A stretch of 46,333 bases of DNA from Oscillospiraceae bacterium (GCA_902765025.1 CACWYC010000011.1:1-46333); one strand, 5' to 3'; shown: positions 24,443-33,840, numbered from the stretch's first letter. The notes: generated by a model not told the origin, from the sequence alone. Program-made: numbers and translations.

Positions 24443-25123
24443 ATGAGTGAGTTCAAAAAAGGCGCCGCCTCGTTGCTGCGCAGCCGTGGGCTATACATAG
24501 CCCTGGCGCTATGTTTGGTGGCAGCGGGAACGGTGGGCTATCTCACCACGCTGCAACGCCCCGCCGTGCAGACGGTGGTGCCGGAGGAGGTGGAGGTGGA
24601 GATCATCAAGCCCCCCGTCACCGTCCCGGAGATCAAGAAGCCCCTTCCCGCCGCCCCGGTGATTGTCCCGGTGGAGGAGGAGACGGTGCCGGTTTCCGGC
24701 CCGGAGGAGCTGCTGCCCCAGGTGGTCTCGCCCCTGGACGGCACCACCGTCACCGTGTTTTCCATGACGGAGCTGATGTATGACGACACCATGGCCGACT
24801 GGCGCACCCACAACGGCCTGGATATCCAGGCCGGGGAGGGGGACGCGGTGAAAACCGCCGCCGCCGGCACGGTGGCCTCCGTCATCAACGATGAGATGAT
24901 GGGTACCACCGTCACCATCGACCACGCCGGCGGCTTCACCACCACCTACGCCAGCCTCCAGAAGGATCCCCCCGTCACGGCGGGCCAGCAGGTGGCGGCG
25001 GGTGACATCATCGGCCGGGTGGGCTCCACCGCCAGCGCCGAGAGCAGCATGGGGCCCCATCTCCATTTCTCCGTCTATCAGGACGGGGAGCTGATTGACC
25101 CCAGTGAGTACGTGGCGCAATAA
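24443..25123 (+). CDS. Membrane-anchored M23 (LytM) peptidase, SpoIIQ-like
   Basis: 226 residues. One membrane segment at about 16-36, a Pro/Val/Glu-rich linker (about 40-90), then a LytM domain (about 95-224). Zinc ligands are visible: His123 and Asp127 in RTHNGLDI, and His208 in PHLHFSV, so it could be an active endopeptidase on peptidoglycan cross-links. The layout (single TM, short linker, LytM near the membrane) resembles SpoIIQ of spore formers, which acts in the forespore-mother cell channel. No spoIID neighbour is present, so an ordinary cell-wall role is equally open. Confidence 0.78.
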   Translation: MSEFKKGAASLLRSRGLYIALALCLVAAGTVGYLTTLQRPAVQTVVPEEVEVEIIKPPVTVPEIKKPLPAAPVIVPVEEETVPVSGPEELLPQVVSPLDGTTVTVFSMTELMYDDTMADWRTHNGLDIQAGEGDAVKTAAAGTVASVINDEMMGTTVTIDHAGGFTTTYASLQKDPPVTAGQQVAAGDIIGRVGSTASAESSMGPHLHFSVYQDGELIDPSEYVAQ

Positions 25124-25140
25124 ATCATTTTGCACAGAGA

Positions 25141-25174
25141 ATGCCTGCGGAGAACACTCCGCAGGCATTTTTTG
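25141..25174 (+). terminator. Terminator of the M23 gene
   Basis: ATGCCTGCGGAG, loop AACA, CTCCGCAGGCAT: a perfect 12-bp stem followed by TTTTTTG. Confidence 0.93.
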
Positions 25175-25241
25175 CCGTATCGGGAACCTTTTTCCGCAGC
25201 CCAGCGTCCAATAGGCAACAACGAAAAAGGAGGCCACTCCC

Positions 25242-26177
25242 ATGAAGAAAATCATCACTACTCTGCTGGCTCTGACGCTAACCCTGACCCTGGCAGGCTG
25301 CGGAGGCAGCGCGTCCGCCGGAAACAGCTTTTACAAGGCCGACCAGGCCGCTCCCGCCAAGGCGTCGGAGGCCTACTGGGAGGGGGATTACGTCACCAAC
25401 GAGTCCGTTACCTCCACCGCCTACGGCGGCGCGGAGGCCGTTCCCACCCGCCGGGAGGCCAAGCTGATCTACACCGCCGAGCTGGAGCTGGAGACCACGG
25501 CGTTTGACGACGCCATCGCCGCTCTGGACGACCTGGTGGCCGAGAGCAAGGGCTACTATGAGGAACGCAGCATCCGCCAGAGCGGCTACCGCTACGGCAG
25601 CTTCACCGTCCGTGTCCCGGCGGCGGAGTACGACGACTTCTGCCGCCAGGCCGGGGAGGTGTGCCACCTGCTGTACGCCAATTCCTCCGCCCAGGACATC
25701 TCCGACAGCTACTATGACACCGATTCCCGGCTGCAATCCGCCCGGGCCAAGCTGGCCCGGCTCCAGGAGCTGCTGGCTAAGGCGGAGAATATGCAGGACA
25801 TCATCACCATTGAGTCCGCCATCTCCGACACCCAGTGGCAGATCGATAACCTCTCCGGCACCTTGCGGGACTACGACTCTCTGGTGGACTATTCCACCGT
25901 CCGTATCGACCTGCGGGAGGTCTACCAGCTGTCCGACGCGGCCCAGGCGCCCCTGACCTTCGGCCAGAAGCTGGCCAATGCCTTTGCCTCCGGCCTCCGC
26001 AACGTGGGCAGCGCGGCAGAGGACTTCGCCATGTGGCTGGCGTACAGCTGGGTGTGGCTGTTGCTTCTGGCCGCCGCCGCGGTAGTCATCGTGCGCATTG
26101 TCCGCCGCCGGGGGTTCCATCTCCGCAAAAAGAAAAAGGCCGCCCCCGAAACCGCCGAAACCCCGGAGAACAAATAA
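25242..26177 (+). CDS. DUF4349 lipoprotein
   Basis: 311 residues. A signal peptide ends in lipobox LAGC (Cys20). Residues about 70-285 match the DUF4349 layout: RREAKLIYTAELELETTAFDDA, YGSFTVRVPAAEYDDF, SAQDISDSYYDTDSRL, then a coiled segment (SARAKLARLQELLAKAENMQDII) and a hydrophobic segment at about 264-288 followed by a basic tail. So the domain is outside, held by lipid and a C-terminal TM. Molecular function is unknown for the family; a cell-envelope role is likely. ATG 25242 has AAAGGAGG 11 bases upstream. Confidence 0.85.
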   Translation: MKKIITTLLALTLTLTLAGCGGSASAGNSFYKADQAAPAKASEAYWEGDYVTNESVTSTAYGGAEAVPTRREAKLIYTAELELETTAFDDAIAALDDLVAESKGYYEERSIRQSGYRYGSFTVRVPAAEYDDFCRQAGEVCHLLYANSSAQDISDSYYDTDSRLQSARAKLARLQELLAKAENMQDIITIESAISDTQWQIDNLSGTLRDYDSLVDYSTVRIDLREVYQLSDAAQAPLTFGQKLANAFASGLRNVGSAAEDFAMWLAYSWVWLLLLAAAAVVIVRIVRRRGFHLRKKKKAAPETAETPENK

Positions 26178-26183
26178 ATCCAA

Positions 26184-26209
26184 AAGGCCCGGACATCCGT
26201 CCGGGCCTT
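26184..26209 (+). terminator. Hairpin after the DUF4349 gene
   Basis: AAGGCCCGGAC, loop ATCC, GTCCGGGCCTT: an 11-bp perfect stem. The following TTGCTCTGTTG is a weak U-tract. Confidence 0.7.
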
Positions 26210-26246
26210 GCTCTGTTGTCATTCATTTTTCCGGGGGCTGACCGCC

Positions 26247-26272
26247 GGGCGCGACCTGAAGCGCCCCTACAC
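26247..26272. repeat. Intergenic GTAGGGGCG-type hairpin repeat, copy 1
   Basis: GGGCGC, 8-base loop, GCGCCC followed by CTAC. Read on the reverse strand it gives GTAGGGGCGC, the same core as the element at 29338-29363. Probably a member of a dispersed intergenic repeat family. Confidence 0.45.
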
Positions 26273-26305
26273 GTGGGCAACCATGCCTTTTAACGTTCAG
26301 CCGGA

Positions 26306-27427
26306 TTACTTCAGCTCCCCGTTGGCGGCCGCCGTCAGGTAGGCGTTGATGAAGCCGTCGATGTCGCCGTCCATCACGTTGTTGATGTTGCCGTTTTCAA
26401 AGCCGGTGCGGGTGTCCTTCACCAGCTGGTAGGGCATGAACACGTAGGAGCGGATCTGGCTGCCCCACTCGATCTTCATCTGCACGCCCTTGATGTCGGA
26501 GATTTTCTCGGCGTGCTGCTGGATTTTCAGCTCCACCAGCTTGGCCTTCAGCATCTTCATGGCGTTGTCCCGGTTCTGGAACTGGCTGCGCTCCGTCTGG
26601 CAGAACACCACGATGCCGGTGGGCAGGTGGGTCAGGCGGACGGCAGAGCTGGTCTTGTTGATGTGCTGGCCGCCGGCGCCGGAGGAGCGGCAGGCCTGCA
26701 TTTCAATCTCGTCGGGGCGAATTTCGATGTCGTTGTCGTCGGGCAGCTCCGGCATCACCTCCACGGCGGCGAAGCTGGTCTGGCGGCGGGCGTTGGCGTC
26801 AAAGGGGCTGACGCGCACCAGTCGATGCACGCCGTTTTCGCTCTTGAGATAGCCGTAGGCGTTCTCACCCTCGATGGAGATGGTGGCGGTCTTGATGCCC
26901 GCCTCGTCGCCGTCCTCATAGTTCAGCGTCTGGCAGGTGAAGCCGTGGCGCTCGGCCCACCGGGAATACATGCGGAAGAGCATCTCCGCCCAGTCCTGGG
27001 CCTCGGTGCCGCCGGCGCCGGCGTGGAAGGTGAGGATGGCGTTGTTGGCGTCGTATTCGCCGCTCAAAAGGGCTGCCAGGCGCCGGTCGCTGATCTCCTT
27101 TTCCAGCTGGTCGTAGCCGCCGGTGACCTCATCCAGCAGCGAGGCGTCGTCCTCCTCCTGGGCCATCTCGCACAGCGTCAGGCAGTCCTCCCACTCGCTG
27201 ACCAGCCGGTCGTGCTTGCGGATTTTGTTTTCCAGCCGCTTGGTCTGCTGGGCCACCTTCTGGCTCCGCTCCAGGTCGTTCCAGAAGCCCTCGGCCTCCG
27301 TCTCCTTTTGCAGCGCCGCCAGGTCCTCCCGGGCCTTGGGGATGCCCAGGGCCTTCTCCAGCTCCTCCAGCGTGGGCTTCAGCGCCAGCAGCTTCTGCTT
27401 GTACTCGTCGTATTCAATGACAGCCAT
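26306..27427 (-). CDS. prfB: Peptide chain release factor 2
   Basis: 373 residues from ATG 27427, with AAGGAG 10 bases upstream. It ends translation at UGA and UAA. The stop-codon reading motif SPF (207-209, [11 protein letters not shown]) and the catalytic GGQ (252-254, GAGGQHIN) are present. The N-terminal helical domain ([20 protein letters not shown]) is continuous in one frame: the +1 programmed frameshift with in-frame UGA that many bacteria use for autoregulation is absent. It has its own promoter. Reading convergently with the DUF4349 gene. Confidence 0.97.
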   Translation of the reverse strand: MAVIEYDEYKQKLLALKPTLEELEKALGIPKAREDLAALQKETEAEGFWNDLERSQKVAQQTKRLENKIRKHDRLVSEWEDCLTLCEMAQEEDDASLLDEVTGGYDQLEKEISDRRLAALLSGEYDANNAILTFHAGAGGTEAQDWAEMLFRMYSRWAERHGFTCQTLNYEDGDEAGIKTATISIEGENAYGYLKSENGVHRLVRVSPFDANARRQTSFAAVEVMPELPDDNDIEIRPDEIEMQACRSSGAGGQHINKTSSAVRLTHLPTGIVVFCQTERSQFQNRDNAMKMLKAKLVELKIQQHAEKISDIKGVQMKIEWGSQIRSYVFMPYQLVKDTRTGFENGNINNVMDGDIDGFINAYLTAAANGELK

Positions 27428-27468
27428 TGTCGTATTTCTCCTTATGGGCAAATTTCATTAGCCTTTCT

Positions 27469-27497
27469 ATTATAATGAGAATCGAGGCCTGTGTAAA
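27469..27497 (-). promoter_or_regulatory. Promoter of prfB
   Basis: On the reverse strand, TTTACA (27497-27492), 17 bases, TATAAT (27474-27469). Confidence 0.82.
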
Positions 27498-27558
27498 GGG
27501 GAAAAACGGTGATTTTTCCTCTTTTCCGGCTGTTAGGTACAAAAAAATAACTCCCGCG

Positions 27559-27586
27559 TTGACAATTCCACCCCGGGCGGTATAAT
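27559..27586 (+). promoter_or_regulatory. Promoter of the pyrophosphatase gene
   Basis: TTGACA (27559-27564), 16 bases, TATAAT (27581-27586), 40 bases before the start codon. Confidence 0.87.
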
Positions 27587-27625
27587 GAAATAGGGAACAA
27601 AGATATGCAACAGGAGGATGACCCT

Positions 27626-29236
27626 ATGAATGAGATTTACGTAGCCGGTCACCGCAACCCGGACACGGATTCCATCGTGGCCGCCCTGGCCTATGCGGCG
27701 CTGCGCAACGCCATGGGCGACCGGGACTATGTGCCGGTGCGGCTGGGCCAGGTCAGCGACGAGACCAAGCGCATCCTGGATTATTTCGGCGTGGAGCCGC
27801 CCCGCCTCATCAAAAACGTCCGCACCCAGGTGCGGGACCTGGACTATGACACGCCTCCCACCCTGGACGCCACCGTCACCATGGACCGGGCCTGGCACAT
27901 CATCAGTGAGCAGAACATCAGCGGCATCCCCGTCACCAACGCCGACGGAACCCTGTACGGCATGCTGTCCGCCGGCGACATCGCCACGTATAGCATGAAC
28001 ACCATCTCCGACCCCCGGGTGGAGAACGTGCCCCTGTTCAACCTCGTCAGCGTGCTGGAGGGCCGCATCCTCCACGACGGCGGCCAGACCACCGACACCA
28101 TCAGCGGCACGGTGGCCATCGCCCTGCCCCAGAGCTGCGACAACCTGCTCTTTGCCAGCCGGGAGACCATTGTGGTCTGCGGCCACCAGCCGGATATGGT
28201 GCGCCGGGCGCTGGAGGTGGGCGTGGCCTGCCTCATCCTGTGCCAGACGGACATCGACCCGGAGTGGCTGCAAAACGCCGGCGAGACCTGCGTTATCTCC
28301 ACGCCCCTGGACGCCGCCCGGGTTCACCGGCTGATTTACCAGGCCATCCCCATCTCCCGCCCCTGCTTCACCGACGACATCGTCTGTTTCCACCTGGATG
28401 ACTACATCGACGACGTCCGCGAGGTGGTGCTGAAATCCCGCTACCGCTGCTACCCCATTCTGGACGAAAACGAGCGGGTGGTGGGCACGTTGAGCCGCTA
28501 CCACCTGCTGCGCCCCCGGCGCAAGCGGGTAGTGCTGGTGGACCACAACGAGATGTCCCAGGCGGTGGCCGGGCTGGACCAGGCGGAGATTTTGGAGATT
28601 ATCGACCATCACCGTCTGGCCGACATCCAGACCACCCAGCCCATCCGGGTGCGAAACGAGCCCGTGGGCAGCACCAATACCATTATCACCACCATGTACC
28701 AGGAGCACGGCGTGCTGCCCTCCCCCAAGATGGCGGGATTGATGGCGGCGGCCATCCTGTCCGACACGGTCATGTTCAAGTCCCCCACCTGCACCAAGCG
28801 GGACATCGCCATGGCCGAGCGCCTTGCCCGCATCGCCAACGAGTCCCTGGATGAGCTGGGCCGTCAGCTCTTCTCCGGCGCCGTGCTCACCAAGCCCGCC
28901 GGGGAGCTTCTGATGAGCGACTTCAAGGAGTTCCACATTGCCGAGCAGGTGCTGGGCGTGGGCCAGATTACCTGCATCGACTCGCTGAAAATGCTGGACC
29001 GGAAGGAGGAGTTCCTCGCCGAGATGGAGAAGCTCCGCACCGACCGGGAGTATGACATGGTGATTCTCATGCTCACCGACGTGCTGCTGGAAGGCACCCA
29101 GCTGCTGTATCTGGGCAGCGACGACACCATCCGCCGGGCCTTCGACGTGGAGCCGAAGGACAACGCCGTCTTCCTGCCTAAGGTCATGTCCCGCAAGAAG
29201 CAGATTATCCCCATGCTCACCGCCCTCTGGGGCTGA
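27626..29236 (+). CDS. ppaC: CBS/DRTGG-containing family II inorganic pyrophosphatase
   Basis: 536 residues. A DHH-family, Mn2+/Co2+-dependent enzyme that hydrolyses pyrophosphate to drive biosynthesis. Metal ligands: GHRNPDTDS (His9, Asp13, Asp15) and IDHHRLAD. Between the two halves of the catalytic DHH domain are a CBS pair (ISEQNISGIPVTNADGTL and VLKSRYRCYPILDENERVV) around a DRTGG domain; in family members these bind adenine nucleotides and control activity. A DHHA2 domain ends the protein (PKVMSRKKQIIP). ATG 27626 has AGGAGG 9-10 bases upstream; an ATG at 27605 lacks one. Confidence 0.93.
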   Translation: MNEIYVAGHRNPDTDSIVAALAYAALRNAMGDRDYVPVRLGQVSDETKRILDYFGVEPPRLIKNVRTQVRDLDYDTPPTLDATVTMDRAWHIISEQNISGIPVTNADGTLYGMLSAGDIATYSMNTISDPRVENVPLFNLVSVLEGRILHDGGQTTDTISGTVAIALPQSCDNLLFASRETIVVCGHQPDMVRRALEVGVACLILCQTDIDPEWLQNAGETCVISTPLDAARVHRLIYQAIPISRPCFTDDIVCFHLDDYIDDVREVVLKSRYRCYPILDENERVVGTLSRYHLLRPRRKRVVLVDHNEMSQAVAGLDQAEILEIIDHHRLADIQTTQPIRVRNEPVGSTNTIITTMYQEHGVLPSPKMAGLMAAAILSDTVMFKSPTCTKRDIAMAERLARIANESLDELGRQLFSGAVLTKPAGELLMSDFKEFHIAEQVLGVGQITCIDSLKMLDRKEEFLAEMEKLRTDREYDMVILMLTDVLLEGTQLLYLGSDDTIRRAFDVEPKDNAVFLPKVMSRKKQIIPMLTALWG

Positions 29237-29337
29237 TTCCCCGCCTTCCCCAAGAGCAAGGCCAAATCCCCCGGCGTACCGTACCCCCGCCCCATCATCC
29301 ACCACCCCGATTGCACGGTTCACGCCATCAATCCTTT

Positions 29338-29363
29338 CGTAGGGGCGGGGCTCTGCTCCGCCC
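29338..29363. repeat. Intergenic GTAGGGGCG-type hairpin repeat, copy 2
   Basis: GGGCGGGGC, loop TCT, GCTCCGCCC (29343-29363), preceded by CGTAG. It shares GTAGGGGCG and the CGCCC return with copy 1. The rest of 29237-29390 is low-complexity C-rich DNA with no gene. Confidence 0.45.
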
Positions 29364-29390
29364 GCACCCCGCCTTTCAGAACACCCCCCA

Positions 29391-29424
29391 AAAAAAGACC
29401 CGGCCGGGAGGCCGGGTCTATTTT
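29391..29424. terminator. Bidirectional terminator between convergent genes
   Basis: GACCCGGCC, loop GGGA, GGCCGGGTC (29397-29418), with an A-run on the left and TATTTT on the right, serving the pyrophosphatase gene and the cohesin-like gene. Confidence 0.88.
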
Positions 29425-29437
29425 GCTACGCCATGCG

Positions 29438-31132
29438 TCACATATTCTTAATGTCCCGCAGCAGTTCGTCCAGGCTCATGCGCTCCACGTCCCGCTCGTC
29501 GTTCTGCACCGGCAGTCCCACCGGCACGTCCTTGGCCTGGGGCGGCTGGGCCGGCTGCTTCCGGGGCTGCTCCTGGGATTGTGCCTCCCGGGGCTGCTCC
29601 TGGGCGGGGGCTTCCTCCGCCTGGTCGTCCTGGAATTTCAGCACCATCTTCCGCCGCCGGGGCACCTCCAGGTTCTCTGCCCGGAATGCCACCGGCGCTG
29701 CCGGGTCGATGGGGGCCGCAGGCGCCTGGCGGATCACGGGCTGCACCATCGGCGCCGCCTTGGACTGGGGCGCAGCCTCCGGCGCGTCCTCCTCCGGCTG
29801 GTCATCGTTGGGGTCATCATCGTCGTAGTCATCCTCGTATGTGTCACTCTTGGGCTGGCCCAGCAGGTAGCCCAGCAGGAACACCACGATCAGCAGCAGC
29901 ACGCCCAAGATAACGGCCACCGCCAGCAGCGACACGCCGCCGATGAGAGGCAGGTTCACCTTGGCGGGCAGCGTCCAGGTGCCGGGCTTGTGAACGGGTT
30001 CCTGGGGAGCTACGTACAGGGGGCAGCCTTCGGCGTGAGCCTCGCCCTCCGCCGCGCCGCAGGTGCACTCCGGCGTCTCATCGCCCAGTATGATGGTGGG
30101 CAGCATGCCCTCATAGGCCGGCATGCGCACCACGTGTACGGTGTAGCTCTGGCGGCTCACGCCGTCCTCGGCGGTGCAGGTGACGGTCAGAACCGTTTCA
30201 TCCTCCTCCGACAGCGTCACCTCCCCGGTGCCGGTGATGCCGCCTGCCTTTTCGCTGGCGGCGGTGGCGCTTACGGTGAGGGACTTGGTCTCAAAGGGCA
30301 CGTAGGCGGCGTAGTCCGTGACGCCGGGGGCGAAGGCGGGCGTCAGGTCGCCTACGCTGAGGCCTAGGGCGGACAGGGAGGCGTCGTCGCTCTTTTTATA
30401 ATTGGGGTCCGGCTGCCGGGTGATGATTAATTTATAGTAATTGGTGCGGCTACCGTCCTCCGACACCACCTTGAAGGTGATGGTGTTCTCGCCCACCGCC
30501 AGAGAATTGCCGCTGACGGACACCTTGGAGCCGTTGTTATTGCGGAAATAGTCCAGCCCCTCCAGCTTCTCCGTGGCGTAGGGCACGGTGGCGGTATAGG
30601 TGAACACGTCGCTGTTGAAGGCGGGGGAGAGGGTGGCGTTGGTGCAGGTGATGCCGTAGAGCTTGGCGTCATTCCGCAGCGCCGCCCCGGTGGTGCCGCT
30701 CCAGCTGACGGAGGACAGGGGGATGTCCGAGCCGTCGGAGGCCACCAGATTGGTAAAGGAGGCGGAAAGGGCGGTGCCCGCCGCCAGGCCGTCCGCCACC
30801 TTCAGCGTCACCGACAAAATGCGGTTGCTGTCCGGCGAGGAGCCGTAGGCGATGAAGTGATAGCCCCCGGAGGTGGCGTTGAAGTCCACGTTCCACCCGC
30901 TGTTGAACTTGTCGTAATTGGTCAGCGTCAGGCCGCTGCCGCAGCTGAAGGTGCCCTCCAGCCCGTAGATGCTGCTGTCCACCGACAGCGTCAGCGTCAC
31001 GGATTTGCCGGGCTGCACAGTGCTTTCGCCGCTGACAGAGGCCGAGGCCGCCATAGCGCTGCGGGGGGCGATGGTCAGCAGCACCGCCGCCGCCAGCGCC
31101 AGGGTGATGATAAAATGGGTAAATCGTTTCAT
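29438..31132 (-). CDS. Membrane-anchored cohesin-like / cadherin-like protein
   Basis: 564 residues. Signal peptide (about 1-28, ending SAMA-A), a cohesin-like beta sandwich (about 31-145: VQPGKSVTLTLSVDSSIYGLEG, ILSVTLKVADGLAAGTALS), two cadherin-like beta-sandwich repeats (about 153-240 and 249-336, each ending in SRxNYYKLIITR or SRQSYTVHVVR), a Cys/His-rich ECTCGAAEGEAHAEGC loop, a TM segment (about 397-424) and a 140-residue acidic then Pro/Gln-rich cytoplasmic tail. A cohesin binds dockerins, and a dockerin protein is encoded 15 bases upstream in the same operon, so this is probably its surface anchor. The TM and long tail are unlike cellulosomal anchors, which usually use SLH or sortase signals. 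Confidence 0.72.
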   Translation of the reverse strand: MKRFTHFIITLALAAAVLLTIAPRSAMAASASVSGESTVQPGKSVTLTLSVDSSIYGLEGTFSCGSGLTLTNYDKFNSGWNVDFNATSGGYHFIAYGSSPDSNRILSVTLKVADGLAAGTALSASFTNLVASDGSDIPLSSVSWSGTTGAALRNDAKLYGITCTNATLSPAFNSDVFTYTATVPYATEKLEGLDYFRNNNGSKVSVSGNSLAVGENTITFKVVSEDGSRTNYYKLIITRQPDPNYKKSDDASLSALGLSVGDLTPAFAPGVTDYAAYVPFETKSLTVSATAASEKAGGITGTGEVTLSEEDETVLTVTCTAEDGVSRQSYTVHVVRMPAYEGMLPTIILGDETPECTCGAAEGEAHAEGCPLYVAPQEPVHKPGTWTLPAKVNLPLIGGVSLLAVAVILGVLLLIVVFLLGYLLGQPKSDTYEDDYDDDDPNDDQPEEDAPEAAPQSKAAPMVQPVIRQAPAAPIDPAAPVAFRAENLEVPRRRKMVLKFQDDQAEEAPAQEQPREAQSQEQPRKQPAQPPQAKDVPVGLPVQNDERDVERMSLDELLRDIKNM

Positions 31133-31147
31133 GCCGTTCCTCTCCTG

Positions 31148-33574
31148 TTATCCCAACGTACGCTTGCCCACCACCACCTGGGCCGCCTGCACCACGTCGG
31201 TGATGCTGATTTTGCCGTCGCCGTTCAAGTCACCGGCGGTGGCGTAGGCCCCGCTGAGGGTGCTGCGGCCCACCACGTGGGACTGGAGCTTCACCACGTC
31301 GGAAATGCTCATGGCGCCGTCGCCGTTGGCGTCGCCCTTCACCACGATGGTGTAGCTGCTGCCGCCGATTTTGGCGATCATGCCGGTGGCAATGTTGCCG
31401 GAGGTCACCTGGGTGGTGCCGTCAGCGGTATACACCGTGGCGCCCATGGAGGCGGCGAAGCTGCTCACGGACGTGCCGGGCACGAAGCCGGTCAGCTCCG
31501 AGCCGCCCACGGTCACACCGCCGCCGGTGCTGCCGCCGGTGGAACCACCACCGGTGCTGCCACCGCCGGTAGAGCCGCCGCTGCTGCCGCCGCTGAGGGC
31601 CTGCTTGTTAAACTCGGGGGTAAATACCATGTCGCTCTCGCCCATGACGGTGACGCCGAATTCATACACCGTGCTGCCGCTGACCCACTGCTTGAAGGTG
31701 TAGGCATAGCTGCCGTCGGACCAGGCGGCGGGGGAGGCGGGGGCGGGGATCAGCGCCCCGGTGGCCAGGGCGGCGGTGGTGATCACGTTGCCGTTTCGAT
31801 CCTTGAAGGTGTAGGTGGGCATGCCGGAGAACCGGGCGTGGAGCGTCAGGCTGCTGCCGGGCACCACGGAGCTCTCGATGATCTGGTTGCCGTCGTCGTC
31901 AAACCAGCCCAGGAACACCGACCCCTCCTTGGCGGCGGCGGGCAGGGTGCCGTAGGGCTGGCCCACCGTCAGCACGGCGGAGGCGTTGCCGCTGATGGCG
32001 CCGCCGTTGCCGTCATAGGTGACGGTGATCTGGGACGGGGCGCACACGGTGAAGGGTGACTCCACCAGCGTCTCCGTGCCGCCGCTGTTGGTGGCGGTGA
32101 CCCGGTAGGTATATGTCCCGGCCGGCAGCTTGCTGATGGCGATGCTGCTGTCCAGATACCGCAGGTTATACTGTGTGCTCATGGGCTTGGCCGAGGCGGA
32201 GGCATAGCTGATGGGCAGCCCGCCGGCATTGAGCACCGCCACCTGCACGGAGGTGATGGTGCTGTTGCTGCGGATGGTGCCCCGGATGGGGAAGGAGGAC
32301 TCCCCGCTGATCAGCGTGGTGGCCTCCGAGGGATAGAACATCCCCGAGGTGGACCAGCCGTTCCCCGCCAGCGCCAGCCGCCATGCGGTGGCGTTCTCCG
32401 GGCTGTCCGCAAGGCCCAGCCGCTTGCCGCTTTCCTCGGTATAGATGGTGAGATAGGTGCCGGTGCTGCGGTTTTGCAGGGCGTAGCCGCCGTTCACGTT
32501 CTCCAGCCGCCACATCTGGGCCTGACTGGCGGAGGCGCTCTCCGGCGCCACCTTGCCGCCGGACACGCTGAGCCGGGTGTCGGTACCGGCAAAGGTGATG
32601 GTGTAGTAGTCGCTGGCAAAATAGGTCAGCGTCAGGTCGGTGCCCTCGCCGCCTCCCAAAGTCAGCTTGCCGTCCTCCGCCAGCAGATACCGCCCGTCGC
32701 CGTCGGACAGCCGGTAGGTGCCGTTGCCCTCCGGGGCGTTCAGATTGTTGTAGAGCATCACCAGCGCGTCGGAGGACTCGTTGAGCCGCAGCCGGGTGTA
32801 CACGCCCAGCTGGATGCTGCCGCTGCACCCGGTGAAGTAGGCCAGACTCTTGCCGCTGACGCCGTACTTCTCCGCCGTGGTGCCGGACATCACGTTGCTG
32901 TACCCGGTGGTCAGCTTGCCGCTCTCGGCGTAGATGGCGGAGATCAGCTCCGCCTCGCTCTGGTTTTTGAAGCCGCCCAGCTCCGCCATGGCCCGGGTCA
33001 CCACATTGTAGGCGCCGGACACGCCGTGCTGCACCGCCCGGGACCAGAACACGTTCTGCAGCGCGATGCTGAAGTTGTCCATGGCAAAATTGGGCACGGC
33101 AGCCTCCACCTGAGCCACCAGTTTATCATAAAATTGAGAGCGCACATAATCCGTCTGGGCCTCGCCGAACAGGTCGCCGTAGATGTTGGCCAGACTGGTC
33201 CACGCCGCGTCGAAGTTGGAGCCGCAGCCGGCGCCCCCCTGATAGTAGGCGGCGCTGAGGATGCTGCCCATGTCCCGGTACACGCTGTACTCGTGGCCCA
33301 GCAGCCACTCGAAGAACAGCCTGGGGGTGCCGGGGTTGGAGGCGAACATGTACAGGCCGTAGCTCTTGCCGCCGGCGTCGCCGGAAACGGTGGCGATCAT
33401 GCCCGGGTCGGGGTTGGAGCCGGTTTCATAGAGCTGGCTCAGCTCGCCCAGCTTGGCGTCCCGCCAGTCGTTCACCGCGTCCGCCACAGCGTACAGCAGC
33501 GCGCCGCTGCAAGCCACCGCCGCCGCCAGCAGCCACCCGGCGGCCCGGCGGCCCAGACGTTTCATCTTCCTCAT
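31148..33574 (-). CDS. Secreted multidomain dockerin protein
   Basis: 808 residues from ATG 33574, giving the signal peptide KRLGRRAAGWLLAAAVACSG; an upstream in-frame ATG at 33622 is less likely. Domains: an N-terminal lysozyme/chitosanase-like helical region (about 45-270: GGKSYGLYMFASNPGTPRLF, QNVFWSRAVQHG, LISAIYAESGK); a ricin-type lectin-like region (about 290-400: GRYLLAEDGKLTLG, GYALQNRSTGTYLTIY); an Ig-like region; InlB-type repeats (YDGNGGAI, FLGWFDDDGNQI); a Gly/Ser linker; and a type I dockerin (about 746-808) with two calcium loops, DANGDGAMSISD and DLNGDGKISITD. Likely a cell-wall or glycan-acting secreted enzyme held by the cohesin-like partner. The catalytic assignment is weak. 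Confidence 0.72.
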   Translation of the reverse strand: MRKMKRLGRRAAGWLLAAAVACSGALLYAVADAVNDWRDAKLGELSQLYETGSNPDPGMIATVSGDAGGKSYGLYMFASNPGTPRLFFEWLLGHEYSVYRDMGSILSAAYYQGGAGCGSNFDAAWTSLANIYGDLFGEAQTDYVRSQFYDKLVAQVEAAVPNFAMDNFSIALQNVFWSRAVQHGVSGAYNVVTRAMAELGGFKNQSEAELISAIYAESGKLTTGYSNVMSGTTAEKYGVSGKSLAYFTGCSGSIQLGVYTRLRLNESSDALVMLYNNLNAPEGNGTYRLSDGDGRYLLAEDGKLTLGGGEGTDLTLTYFASDYYTITFAGTDTRLSVSGGKVAPESASASQAQMWRLENVNGGYALQNRSTGTYLTIYTEESGKRLGLADSPENATAWRLALAGNGWSTSGMFYPSEATTLISGESSFPIRGTIRSNSTITSVQVAVLNAGGLPISYASASAKPMSTQYNLRYLDSSIAISKLPAGTYTYRVTATNSGGTETLVESPFTVCAPSQITVTYDGNGGAISGNASAVLTVGQPYGTLPAAAKEGSVFLGWFDDDGNQIIESSVVPGSSLTLHARFSGMPTYTFKDRNGNVITTAALATGALIPAPASPAAWSDGSYAYTFKQWVSGSTVYEFGVTVMGESDMVFTPEFNKQALSGGSSGGSTGGGSTGGGSTGGSTGGGVTVGGSELTGFVPGTSVSSFAASMGATVYTADGTTQVTSGNIATGMIAKIGGSSYTIVVKGDANGDGAMSISDVVKLQSHVVGRSTLSGAYATAGDLNGDGKISITDVVQAAQVVVGKRTLG

Positions 33575-33660
33575 AGCATCGACCTCACAACCATACTTGT
33601 CTATGTCCCCAGCAGGGGCCACTCCACCCCATACTGATTTACATAATCCTAATCATAGCA

Positions 33661-33689
33661 AGTATAGCATCGCAGCGTTGCCTTGTCTA
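33661..33689 (-). promoter_or_regulatory. Promoter of the dockerin/cohesin operon
   Basis: On the reverse strand, TAGACA (33689-33684), 17 bases, TATACT (33666-33661) with an extended TG before it. It would give a leader of about 80 bases. Confidence 0.68.
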
Positions 33690-33840
33690 CCCGAAAACCG
33701 CAAAAAACACAAAAAATTGGTGAAAGCTGTCGCCGTCACCACTACATTTTGGCCCGGTTTTTGCCGTAAATGGCATAAAAAGACACCCCCGCCGCCATCA
33801 AACCCTGTAAATGGCATATTATGTAAATCCATTGACAGCC

